A DNA stretch of 64,000 nucleotides, taken from RUG14871 sp045539425 (GTDB lineage: Bacteria; Bacillota_I; Bacilli_A; Erysipelotrichales; Erysipelotrichaceae). Position numbers and translations under genes: made by a program. Positions 34,201 through 42,700 of the stretch are shown here, in pieces. The stretch is from contig JAZQFH010000040.1 of NCBI GenBank assembly GCA_045539425.1, forward strand, positions 1-64,000, read 5' to 3'. Every line of letters begins with the position of its first letter. Position 1 is the first letter of the stretch. The notes beneath the pieces were generated by a model. That model was not told where the DNA came from, did not search any database, and saw only the letters and a program-made list of their open reading frames with translations.

Positions 34201-35932
34201 TCTGTTGCGTTTCGGTGCTTACCGCATCGGTTATTGTGACCGTACCGGTATAGTAAGTATAGTTTCCGACAGTCTTAGAAGTGGAATTCGCCTTGATCGT
34301 CTCCGCATCGCTCAGCGAGATGGAGACCATCGGGAATGTTCCGGTATAATCCGTCAGATCCATGCTGATGGATCCCGGCTGGTTGTTGGCAACAATCAGC
34401 GCCTTCGGTTTGACGCCTGCCGCATTATTACCTTTTTCGTAGAAAGAGATTTCGCCTCTGTTGACGATGACGATTTTGCCGCTCAGAGAGATTGCATTAT
34501 TCACTGCCGTATAATCAGCCGTATTTCCTACGGCATCAATATAAACATAGGAGTAACTTCCGGCAACGGAAGTCATTTCCCCACCGGTATTTTCCGATTC
34601 CGTATAGAAAACGGAATGATTCCCGTTGAATAAAAGCGGTGTTCCGGTTGCCCCGATATTATCCGCTGCGGCAACACCTAAACTGTTGATATAAGTTCCC
34701 GGGGAACCTCCGGTATGCATGGAGACATCTTCAATATAAAGGTCAGTTTCCAGAAATTCCGTCAAGCCATAGGAGTTACCGGCGGAAATCGTCACAACGA
34801 TATCACTGGCCGCAGAAAGCGAGTTTAAAACATCCTGATAAGCATCGGAATACGTAAACCCCTGAATTGAGGAGCCGAGGGAAAGGTTAACGGAGTCACA
34901 TCCGAGAACGATGGCATCTTCAATAGCCGACATGTAGTCGGAGTCATACGCCCCACCGGAAGCGCCGAACACCTTCATCACTAAAAGCTGTGCATCCGGT
35001 GCCATACCGACCGCTTTCACCGTTTCCGCCGCGTCGACGTAGGATGTTCCGTTCTTAATATAGCGGTTTGCGGCTGCGATACCGGCAACGTGCGATCCGT
35101 GTTCCCCCTGCAGATCGTTCAGGTGGTTGATGGTTGTATTCTTATCTACATAGTTATATCCGTAAGGAATCTTAGCGGAAACATAGCTGCCGCTTCCGTT
35201 CAGTTTCGATTTTACTTTAGTAATATCCGCGGAAGTCATCAGCGTCGGTGAATCGGACAGACGTGAGATGGAATAGTTAAAAGCATCCGCATTAAAAGAC
35301 TGATGTGTTGTATCGATACCCGTATCAATGATGGCAATTCTGCTTCCAGCTCCGGTATATCCTTCACTCCAGGCAGTCGTTGCCCCGACCATACCGGAGG
35401 AACTGTTCGCCGTCTGCGGAGAGACCGTGTCTTCCTGCGGAAGATACTGGCGCTCTAAAAAGACATCCTTAACACCTTCCACGTTCCGGATCGTTTCGAT
35501 ATCCGCATATTTGACATAGGCTGAAATAACATTCATCGCAAGCGTCAGATTCCATTTCACATCCATGGAGTATCCGATTGCCTGATTGATTCTTGAAGTA
35601 ACGGAATCCTGCTCCTTTTTCAGACTCTCACGGTATGACATTGCGGAATTGTTTTCAGCAATGTTTCTGATCTGATATCCCTGCTCAAGGGTAGAGCCCT
35701 TGTCCAGCACAATGGAAACACGGACGAGCTTATTCCCCGCAAAAGGAAGCTCCTCAGGTTCCGCGGATTCTTCAGTAACCGTACCGAGTTTTTCCACCCG
35801 GAGCGACTCCGGATCAATAACTTCCATTTCCAGCGAATGATCCTGAACGGGTTCAGTCTCCTCCGCGTGTACAACAAATGCATTGGTTGTCAGCATCAGT
35901 AATGCCAGCATCCCGGTAAGTAAACGTTTCAT
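28253..35932 (-). CDS. giant SLH-anchored subtilase with dockerin, cohesin-like and Cys-pair repeats
   Basis: About 2559 aa, secreted and anchored. Order: signal peptide (MKRLLTGMLALLMLTTNAFV); I9-like propeptide; S8 protease with Asp (IAIIDTGID, near 199), His (GEHGSHVAG, near 279), Asn (ISAGNS) and Ser (GTSMAAPH, near 634), with a PA domain inserted before the Ser. Then a dockerin-like segment (DVNKDGVTNALDAQ, about 806-860), a Big_2 domain (SVTLNPTSLSLYLGSS), a propeller-like region (NGILWDEEGG on), a cohesin-like segment (about 1620-1740), seven about 78-residue repeats, an FN3-like part and three SLH modules. It resembles lactocepin/C5a-peptidase proteases. ATG 35932 is chosen, with GGGAGGATAAC upstream, over the longer frame. 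Confidence 0.88.
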   Translation of the reverse strand: MKRLLTGMLALLMLTTNAFVVHAEETEPVQDHSLEMEVIDPESLRVEKLGTVTEESAEPEELPFAGNKLVRVSIVLDKGSTLEQGYQIRNIAENNSAMSYRESLKKEQDSVTSRINQAIGYSMDVKWNLTLAMNVISAYVKYADIETIRNVEGVKDVFLERQYLPQEDTVSPQTANSSSGMVGATTAWSEGYTGAGSRIAIIDTGIDTTHQSFNADAFNYSISRLSDSPTLMTSADITKVKSKLNGSGSYVSAKIPYGYNYVDKNTTINHLNDLQGEHGSHVAGIAAANRYIKNGTSYVDAAETVKAVGMAPDAQLLVMKVFGASGGAYDSDYMSAIEDAIVLGCDSVNLSLGSSIQGFTYSDAYQDVLNSLSAASDIVVTISAGNSYGLTEFLETDLYIEDVSMHTGGSPGTYINSLGVAAADNIGATGTPLLFNGNHSVFYTESENTGGEMTSVAGSYSYVYIDAVGNTADYTAVNNAISLSGKIVIVNRGEISFYEKGNNAAGVKPKALIVANNQPGSISMDLTDYTGTFPMVSISLSDAETIKANSTSKTVGNYTYYTGTVTITDAVSTETQQSREDATITDFSSWGVPGSLIMKPEITAPGGNIYSVWGTNKTKTGTAGGSSKYELMSGTSMAAPHMAGLAAVLAEYLRENDPRQKNSTLADVDTRAISQSLMMSTATPMINDGNYVSILQQGAGLAEVSKAINASSIILMSTEDNTLSAKTGAAEDGKVKVEFGDDPARTGTYSYSFTLYNITDHDLTFDLDTKLFTQASYSSDGSRFMAMSTTPLNSSALYEWEGSEGASNEHDVNKDGVTNALDAQAILDYLSGNNDGSALNLTAGEMDGIEGLSTQDAQLLLNFESSGGAVADGVVPANSARSVTVTLTLSEQQKNELNAEYPNGAYIEGFTYVKCNTTSAEGESFAHEHTIPLLGFYGSWTDPSMFDNTSYTDTLYGTAKIPYTGNSDTNYMTVEYKGTTSKVSGNPYKVEDSFPSDRLAMNAEATVKQITYNLYRAAGTTGYAISKVDENGNVTNVLSSAINGHEVTGIWYDQESASWQGKTTRSYSLNKKLSSLNLAEGERVRVGYYAIPEYNAMMVNGSMTASDAGQLSAAKFNEVLRSNKLGDGAFVGYDFVIDNTAPVISEAKLDGNNISIKVSDNFNLAYVAVKSLDGNTVYEEAIPKNGSYETTIEATDIIRNAAGYVAVFAGDYASNETAVALKVNNNSDIDPYKVDSVTLNPTSLSLYLGSSASLTATVSPLTVEDQSVTYTSSNTAIATVDETGTVTAVARGNATITATSNADSSKKATCAVTVVSANKTLNGILWDEEGGVYFASFNSDHPSDFTKLNNTALDKNLVTAYMQTTSNLYAATLDTSASESVLYSVDRSTYALTEYGNNYAMIFDMAPAGSRYNPYYTYAFAGYLIFGNLAPETDDELGTYSGFPYGLLDAESTIGESNYICALALQRRTTTGATYFFLDTNGAIWSTTLSTQTFSTPQLVLETGISTSFLYQNMYYDGTYLYWAHYDGSETEMIVIDPLGGSVYHAGTFGEGIWPVGGMYVNGKVAPSATEEEIAEDVITKEKMLISDEKMAEIYKRIQQEQLKFNREAEETAEAELPAGSLNSIRIEAPALHEGAAVSNTEEDGSVTVTLSEKEAVTNGFITLKYDPAKLEFVSSDSSLAYHSIYVDEAAGQITLTYANKTELASDSTLAEFTFRAGCEESSVTTTVKERNSQLNLNVTEEKTVEAKGHIWDTENVQWTWNGYKSATATLTCKTNAEHKQTLEAQISSEVTTEATCETSGIRTYTATVTLNGEILTDTKEEILPATGHDYRLVDWAWAEDLSSAKAIFACANDSTHVKQMEAEVTTAVTKEAGCETAGVMTYTAVVVFDGNTYTDQKTGEIAPLGHSYQFDHFEWAENYESVKAILICEHDASHTLKEDAEVTSVRVEPTCEEDGSIAYTAEYKGNKETKTVVLPAVGHQFGEPEWSWDGFNKAEATFVCAHDQNHTVTLSATITSNITAEPGCETTGEKTYVATISFEGKNYTDTQKETLDAIGHAYGEPDWNWADDYTSAEAVFTCEHDKNHTKTVSATITKSSDDAGSCTEPGHVTYRAVVTLDGKEYADEKRVEVEAVGHNWDTPVWTWNGYEGATVTFVCQRDPAHTETVTASISSTLSKEATCEETGVRTYTATAVFEGITYTDQKEEMLPATGHKYQEPSWSWNGFESAQATFVCEYDNTHTVTLTAVLTSEITRQATYSEAGEITYTATVTLEGKTYTDQLVVATEKLPLPEIEILNLKNSTRGITVSWSDVSEAEKYVLVRQNDDGSWTEVYQGDAKVFTDADVKVQTLYTYRIKALIQNAEALSEEESIVYYPFDDVRESIGNTTFKAIMWAYENGIVKGTSETEFSPADACLRKNFTVMLYRIYGSPDVSGYENPFSDVSPSLGNTTYKSILWAYHNGVVKGTSATTFSPEDEITRAQMLVMLYRLAGAPSVEGFDNPFTDVDRSLGGTTYKAILWGYHIGLTKGKTKTEFGPKDNCKRSELAVFLYRFNNKFYVLQ
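29090..30690 (-). repeat. seven tandem coding repeats of about 230 bp
   Basis: Each unit encodes about 78 residues from GH-x-(W/Y/F) through a TW-x-W motif, a Cys after TF/TL and a second Cys in a T-C-E motif, ending LPATGH-like. Units start with GHIWDT, GHDYRL, GHSYQF, GHQFGE, GHAYGE, GHNWDT and GHKYQE. The last unit has lost its second Cys (ATYSEAG). Confidence 0.85.
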
Positions 35933-35993
35933 ATACGTTATCCTCCCTTGTTTCGACAAAATTCTACTTTTTATTGTAACATCGGTCCTTTTC

Positions 35994-36022
35994 AAAAAAA
36001 AGAGCTTTTGAAAGCTCTTTCC
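35994..36022 (-). terminator. terminator of the 1190-aa SLH protein gene
   Basis: AAAGAGCTT / AAGCTCTTT, then seven T on the minus strand. Confidence 0.82.
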
Positions 36023-36049
36023 TTGTGCTGTAAATTGTTTCACCGCTTC

Positions 36050-39000
36050 TTATGGCAGATAGTGGAACAGATTGTTCAGACGGTACAGGAAGACCGCTAA
36101 CTGGGCTCTTGTACACGGGTCATTTGGTGAGAAGTGTGTCTTGTCCGTCCCCTTTGTCAGCTTCACATCATACGCCCATAAGATGGACTTGTATGTTGTA
36201 TTACCCAGAGATTTGGATACATCCTCAAACGGATTCGTTGTGGCACTTACTGTCGGCTTCCCTGCCGTACGCCATAACATGACAGCCATGTTGGCTCTTG
36301 TCGTGTCTCCTGACGGATTGAATGTTCCGTCCGCATTTCCCTTGACGATTCCCTGCTGATAAGCCCAGAGGATCGCTTTGTAAGTTGTATTGCCTAACTC
36401 TTTTGTGACATCCGGGAACGGATTGTCCGATACATTCACTGCCGGCTTGCCCTTTAAGCGCCATAACATGACGCATAACTGAGCACGCGTGCAGTGATCA
36501 CTAGGAGAATATGTATCTGCGCTTGTTCCTTTGATGATTCCGTTTTCATAGGCCCATAAGATAGCTTTATACGTGGTTCCACCGAGGTCTTCCGAGACAT
36601 CTATAAACGGATTTGCCGGATCTGCCTTTGCGGTAATCGTGAGCGTACCGTTCACATAAGTCACCGTATAGTTTCCCTGCAGTGTCTCACCGCTTGGGAT
36701 GATTTCATACGTACCCGGTTCCTCACCGGCTGCTCTTTCAATTGTATAGGTAATCAGAGAAGGTTCTTCCCCTTCCACAAGGCCGGTGACGGTTGCCGTG
36801 AATTCAGGATCGTTCTGACCCTGTTCCTTTTCCGCATTTGATGCCGTTACCATAACTTCACGCGGTACAATGGTCAGCTTGCCGGTTTCATAAATGATTA
36901 CGGTCCGCTTGCTGATATCTCTTCCGTTTTCTTTGACGACCTTCGCTTCGCCCAGTACTTCCGGCATATATTCTCCGACGGTTGTTCCACTGACGCGGAG
37001 TGTGAGTCCGCTGATTTCGAGTTTTTCCCCGTCTGTTGTCGTGAAAGTGATTACGCCGTTCTCTTCGTTTTCAAAGCCTTCGATCACATGCTCTTCTCCG
37101 TCATAGATGTACTCCTGAGACGCACTTCTGAGAGTGATCTCGTAGGTTTTCCCTTCCTTGATGAGGACTTTGTACTCCACCTGGAACTCATTCAGTGTGA
37201 AGACAGCTTTATGTTCTCCAATCTCCCACTGATTCTCATAGGACTGATCATCTGAAACCATATAGGCAAAATGACAGTTTTCGAATTGTTCTTCCAGAGC
37301 TGCCTTTACCTCATCCGGTGTTCCGCTGATTTCGCCATACGGTGTACTGACTGTCACTTTCAGCGGTTTGGTATCATAGCAATACCATGCTGTTTGTCCC
37401 TCTTCAGCAACATCATTTACCAGAACAGCGTCATCTTCCGTCAGTTCCAGTGTTTCAACCGTAACCGAACGGATCGGATTCTTCCGGACCTCTGTCACGT
37501 ATTCGCCGTAAGCATAGCCGACATAAACTTTGCATGGATGCTCTCCGATACCCCATTCCGCATCATATTCCTGATTGGTTTCTACCGTGATCGGGATATT
37601 GTAGCCGAAGGTATCTTTCAGCTGTTTTTTGATTTCGGAAACACTTCCCATGAAGTACCCCTGGTCCGTGTCAACTTCCAGGTAATCCGGTGTCGCATCA
37701 TAATAATGCCATTTCACATCCTTAATGGCGTTACCGGTAGCGTCTCCCACTGTAGTAAACGTTTCTTTCGCGTCGCTTTCATAGCGGATCACTTTCGGAA
37801 CGTAAACAGACTTGATCGGATTCTCCTTGATTTCCACCTTATAAGTGACTTCTTTACCGGCAAAGAGAAGCTTCGCTTCATGACTTCCGGCTTCCCACTG
37901 ATTGAAGTAAGACTGATCATCCGTAACTTCATATTTTGCATAGAACCCGTACTTTTTATAGATTTCATGATTGACCTGCGCAATGGTTCCGCTGAGCTCT
38001 CCATCCGCCGTCGTTACCGTGATCATTGCAGGCTGTGTGTTGTATCTTTTAACATTCTTGTAATTCCATATCGGTTCTCCGACATATTCCCGGCTTACAT
38101 GTGCACTGCCCGTATAGACAACCTGATCTTCCACGCTTACATTTTGAATCGGGCTGTCTTCAATTGTGACATTGTAACCGTATGTTACTTTCGGAATCCA
38201 TTGATGACGATTATGGAATTCAATGGAAACTTCATGCGTTTCTCCTGCTTTCCATGTATTTTCATAAGACTGATCCGTAATGACGCGGTAAGCAGGATAA
38301 ACCCCGAATTCCTCTTCGATTTTACTCAGAACTTCTGCGAGTTTTCCTTCATAAACAGAGCCGCTGCTTGTTGTGACGCGGGTGTGTTCCGGATAGCAGT
38401 CATATTGCGGGTAACGGACCTGATAACTTCCTTCGTCCGTGTATACCCAATCCTCCACCATGCGATAGTTTCCGAAGGCAATTGTGACATCTTCGATTTC
38501 CGCCTTGGCAATCGGGTCTTTGATTACGTGAACGGTATAGGACACCGGATGGTTCGGGAAATTGCAGTAAGCAGTATGATCTCCGACACCCCACTGGTTT
38601 TCATAGGACTGATCCGATGTATACAGTTCGTAGAAATTGTTGTAGACGAACTGATCATGGAAATGTTCCTGCAACTCCTCAAGTGAGTTAAAATCTCCGT
38701 CCACCGTATGGAAGACAGGCCCTTCCGCCGGATTCACGACATATCTCAGATAGAATTTTGTATTCGAATCAAAGGGATTTCCGTCAAAGGCAGTGTTGCA
38801 ATCATATTCCACCTTTACGAGCTCCGGCACTTTCACACTGAGTACCGGATCTTCTTTTAGATCAATTTCATATGAACAGCTGTGTCCGTGCAGCAGGAGT
38901 TTTACCTGGTGTTTGCCGACCTGCCACTGATTTTCATAGCTCTCATCTGATTCGATATTAAATTCACTCTGAATACCGGTCAGATTATAGATTTCATAGG

Positions 39001-39622
39001 AAACCTGATCCGGATTTCCCGTAAGGAGTTCTCCGGCACATTTCAGTGAAACACTTTGCGGATTCTTGGTATAGGATACCCAAGGAAACTCCTGGTAACC
39101 CTCATCTGTTTCCACGCTCTCCGTTCGCTCAATTCCGTATCCGTAATAAGCGAGCGCATCTGTGCAGCTGAAACTGGAATAATCAATCGGGTTTTCCGTA
39201 ATGAAAATCTCTGCAGGAGCGCTTCCTGTCTGATAAACGTAAAAATTGAGATAATAGGTCTGCCCCGCTTCCAAAAGCGCAAGCATTCCATACTGATTTT
39301 CGCCATCGAAAGAGCTGGTACTGCTGACCCAGTTTTCAGACGCATCATATAGAGTTGCCTGGATGGAACTCTCCGGATAACTGATGTGGAAATAGTATTC
39401 CCCCGCTTTTTCCGGTGTGAACGATAACCATAAGGATTCACTCAGTTCATCCAGAGTCAACGGAGTCTGATAAGAAAGTGCTTGAACCCCTTCCGTCGGA
39501 ATTTCATTCGGTTCTGCGACTAAACCTGTTTCTTCAGCCCGCAGAGGGAAGTTTACAAAGCTAAGCAGCAGAAAAACCGAGAGAATGAAATTCACCTGTT
39601 TTCGAAAAAATAAATGATTCAT
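36050..39622 (-). CDS. SLH-anchored repeat protein with MBG domain
   Basis: 1190 aa, secreted. A signal peptide (FILSVFLLLSFVNFPLRA) is followed by a pre-peptidase-like beta domain (SLWLSFTPEKAGEYYF). Six repeats of about 110-130 residues come next, each containing a variant of DDQSYENQWEVGEHKA and a following NPI-x-SV motif. Then a MBG-like domain (PREVMVTASNAEKEQGQNDP) and three SLH modules. No catalytic motif is visible, so it is probably a structural or adhesive surface protein. The start lacks a good ribosome-binding site. The purine stretch GGATGAAG is inside a leader hairpin. It is monocistronic between terminators. Confidence 0.82.
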   Translation of the reverse strand: MNHLFFRKQVNFILSVFLLLSFVNFPLRAEETGLVAEPNEIPTEGVQALSYQTPLTLDELSESLWLSFTPEKAGEYYFHISYPESSIQATLYDASENWVSSTSSFDGENQYGMLALLEAGQTYYLNFYVYQTGSAPAEIFITENPIDYSSFSCTDALAYYGYGIERTESVETDEGYQEFPWVSYTKNPQSVSLKCAGELLTGNPDQVSYEIYNLTGIQSEFNIESDESYENQWQVGKHQVKLLLHGHSCSYEIDLKEDPVLSVKVPELVKVEYDCNTAFDGNPFDSNTKFYLRYVVNPAEGPVFHTVDGDFNSLEELQEHFHDQFVYNNFYELYTSDQSYENQWGVGDHTAYCNFPNHPVSYTVHVIKDPIAKAEIEDVTIAFGNYRMVEDWVYTDEGSYQVRYPQYDCYPEHTRVTTSSGSVYEGKLAEVLSKIEEEFGVYPAYRVITDQSYENTWKAGETHEVSIEFHNRHQWIPKVTYGYNVTIEDSPIQNVSVEDQVVYTGSAHVSREYVGEPIWNYKNVKRYNTQPAMITVTTADGELSGTIAQVNHEIYKKYGFYAKYEVTDDQSYFNQWEAGSHEAKLLFAGKEVTYKVEIKENPIKSVYVPKVIRYESDAKETFTTVGDATGNAIKDVKWHYYDATPDYLEVDTDQGYFMGSVSEIKKQLKDTFGYNIPITVETNQEYDAEWGIGEHPCKVYVGYAYGEYVTEVRKNPIRSVTVETLELTEDDAVLVNDVAEEGQTAWYCYDTKPLKVTVSTPYGEISGTPDEVKAALEEQFENCHFAYMVSDDQSYENQWEIGEHKAVFTLNEFQVEYKVLIKEGKTYEITLRSASQEYIYDGEEHVIEGFENEENGVITFTTTDGEKLEISGLTLRVSGTTVGEYMPEVLGEAKVVKENGRDISKRTVIIYETGKLTIVPREVMVTASNAEKEQGQNDPEFTATVTGLVEGEEPSLITYTIERAAGEEPGTYEIIPSGETLQGNYTVTYVNGTLTITAKADPANPFIDVSEDLGGTTYKAILWAYENGIIKGTSADTYSPSDHCTRAQLCVMLWRLKGKPAVNVSDNPFPDVTKELGNTTYKAILWAYQQGIVKGNADGTFNPSGDTTRANMAVMLWRTAGKPTVSATTNPFEDVSKSLGNTTYKSILWAYDVKLTKGTDKTHFSPNDPCTRAQLAVFLYRLNNLFHYLP

Positions 39623-39632
39623 AAAAACTACT

Positions 39633-39658
39633 TCATCCGCAAATGCACAGGCGGATGA
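39633..39658 (-). promoter_or_regulatory. 5' leader hairpin of the 1190-aa SLH gene
   Basis: TCATCCGC / GCGGATGA with a 10-nt loop. The 3' arm contains the only Shine-Dalgarno-like bases, 11 nt before the ATG. Confidence 0.5.
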
Positions 39659-39725
39659 TCTCCCACTTTCGATTTTAACACTTCATACTCTGATTGTTAT
39701 ATTTCAAAAGGAGGAATCCGTACAA

Positions 39726-39760
39726 AAAGGAGCAGATTCCGTGCTGGAATCTGCTCCTTT
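39726..39760 (-). terminator. terminator of the 2024-aa protease gene
   Basis: A perfect 15-bp stem AAAGGAGCAGATTCC / GGAATCTGCTCCTTT with GTGCT loop, followed by TTTTTGT on the minus strand. Confidence 0.88.
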
Positions 39761-39782
39761 CGGTTTATTCTGCAATTACCTC

Positions 39783-42700
39783 TTAGTTATTCAGATTGTT
39801 GTATCTGTATAAGAAGATTGCCAGCTGTTCTCTGGTGCAGTTGTTATCCGGAGAGAAGTGAGTTGCGTCAGTTCCCTTCGTGATACCGTTGTTGTATGCC
39901 CATAAGATAGCTTTGTAAGTTGTATTGCCCATTTCCGGAGCAACATCTTCGAATGGGTTGGCAGAAGTGTCAACCGCCGGTTTGCCGGCAAGTCTCCATA
40001 ACATGACAGCCATATTGCCGCGGGATGTTGTTTCACCCGGTTTGAATTCGCCATCACTGAAGCCCTTGACGATACCCTGCTGATATGCCCATAAGATTGC
40101 CTTGTAAGTTGTATTACCTAACGCATCGGCACTGACATCCGGGAACGGATTGTCTGTTGCGTCGATGGCCGGTTTGCCTGCAAGTCTCCATACCATGACT
40201 GCGAACTGTCCTCTTGTGACATTTTCTGCCGGAGAGAATGTATCTTCGCTGGTACCTTTGACGATACCTTCGTTGTATGCCCACATGATTGCCTTGAAGG
40301 CTGTCTTTGTAGGTGCAGTTTCAACGTCATTGAATGGGTTGAAGACGATTGTTTCTTCATTACTTTCGAGTTCGCCAGCTTTGACCTGGTATGTGTACTC
40401 TTCACCGGCTACCGCAGTGCCATCCGTGAATGTGCCTTCTTCGGCATCACCGACTTTTGCGTATTCGCCGTCAGCCTGTTTACGGAACACTTCATATGCA
40501 GTTCCTTCTTCGGCTTCCCAAGTTACCACAACACCCTTGCCGCTGTTAGCGACTTCGATCGTCGGAGCAACCGCTTCCGCTTTATTGATCACATATTCTT
40601 CTACAGTTTCTTCGAAGTTCTGTTCGTTTTCTTCTGTAGCAGCATTGATCACTGTTTCTTCTTCCGTTAACACGTTGAATGTTAATGTAGCAACAACTTC
40701 ATCCTTTGCAAAACCGTCGAGATCTGCGAAGCCGAATACGACTTTGCCGTCTTCTGTCTTGCTGGAGTTGAATGGAGCAACTGCTGTCAGTTCAACAAAT
40801 TCAACTGCTTCCGGATCGAATGTAACTTCATACAGACCGTTGTGAGCTAACTCTTCCGTAGCTTTCAGTTCGACTGTGTAAGTTGTATCTTCTTCTACCG
40901 GTTCTTCACCTTCATTGTCAACTTCCGGAGTAACTGCTGTATTTAATGCACCCTTGCGGTCATTGTTGAAGTCGATCTTCTTGATTTCATCAACTTTTGC
41001 ATCCGCAAACTTCAGCGCCGGCAGAGTTTCTGCTGTAACGCCTTCAGCATCGAGATTGATGGCTGGGAAATCCGTCTTTGCGGCTGGTGCCTGCAGTTCG
41101 AATAAGCCTGCGACCGGCCAGACACCTTCTGCGAAGCTGCCTAAGTCGAATGCATGATAGCCTGTGTTATATGTTGTGTCATTGTATAACGCAATCATAT
41201 CAACATCGTTTTCAGCATTGTTGAATCTGCTCCAGAACACATTTTCTCCATCGAAGTACAGAGAATTGTAGTGGTCAACATCGATTGGTTCACCGATCTG
41301 TGTAATTTCAACGAAGTCCCAGATTTCGATACCATAGCCAAAGTACTGTCCATACAGAGTATTTGTTAAGTCAACCATTGTCAGTTCATACAGATATCCT
41401 GCATCGTCAACAACGTAGAAATAGTCTGTCGGTGCACGGCCGTAAATATTCTGGACTTCACTGCCTTCATACGCAATACCGACGAAGTATTCACCATGAG
41501 TATCTGAGCTCAGATCAAGTACCATATCAGGATCGTATGTACCTGTTGTTGTATCAACACCGAGGACGTACGGGCCATAGACACCGAAGAGTTCATCCTT
41601 CAGAGTTGCAGCAGCAAGATCGAAGAATCCGACTTCAGATTCATCTGCAACAGCCGTCAGTGCGAATGTTGCCGGGTCAACAGTGAATAACTGAGATGCA
41701 CCGTCATTCGTGATGGATGCTGCATATAATACGGATCCGTCTGCATTGTAGGAGATACCGTTAATGTCGCCTGTTACCTTGTCTGTCAGTTTTGTGTATT
41801 CTGGTAAGCTGGCAGTATTGAATTCAACGAAGAATTCCTGACCCTCTTCATCCCAGAGCATACCATTCAGTTTCTTTTCAACCTTAATGACATGGACAAC
41901 TGCCGTTGCAGAGAGTGAACTGTCTGCCTTCGGGACTGCCTTGATTTCAACATCGCCTACGCTGACGCCAGTGACAATACCGTTTGCGTCAACTGTTGCG
42001 ATGCTTTCATCTGCGGAAGACCAAGTAACTGTCTGATCCTGACCCCATGGGCCAACTGTTGCACTTAACTGGACCTGTCCATTTTCAACAGTGATGACTT
42101 CCGGAGTATCCATTTCAATTGTGGCACTCTCTTTCAGCTCTTCCTTGTTCAGGTTCAGCTGGTAGCCTGTCACGTTGCCCGCATAGTCTGCTAAGAGAAC
42201 TAAGAGGTGATCCGGAGTTTCTGCATCAAGATCGACTGCATAAGTTTCTTCATCTGCATCTGTCGGGTTTTTCTTATCTTCTGTTGTAGAGCCCTGAGTG
42301 TAGACTTCATTACCGTCTTCATCCTGGACTAACAGCATTGCGATATATTCGTTATCTTCCGCTTCCAGTGCAAGAATGACACCGTTATCTGTTCTCGCGC
42401 CGATGATCTGACTAATCGTCGGAGCCGTGTTATCGACAACGAACGGCATTGTGTACAGAGTACCATCTGCCATTTCATCCCAGGCAATGGATCCGTCTTC
42501 CTTGACATAGTATTCCGGAGCCAGCTGGAGGTTCAGATTGAGTCTTGTTCCTTCCGGAGCTGTTGCCTTGTAACCAATCGATGTAGAAGTCGATGTGTTA
42601 CTCCAGGCAGCCGAAGATGGTACCCAGTATGCCGCATATGCGCTGGCACCGAATTTTTCCGTTCCATCGACCAGGTTACCTTCTTCGTCTGTAATGAAGA

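Noticed and set aside
37271..38686. 471-codon open frame antisense to the 1190-aa SLH protein
   Set aside because: The opposite strand encodes clear repeats and a signal peptide; the frame is a by-product of biased codon use.
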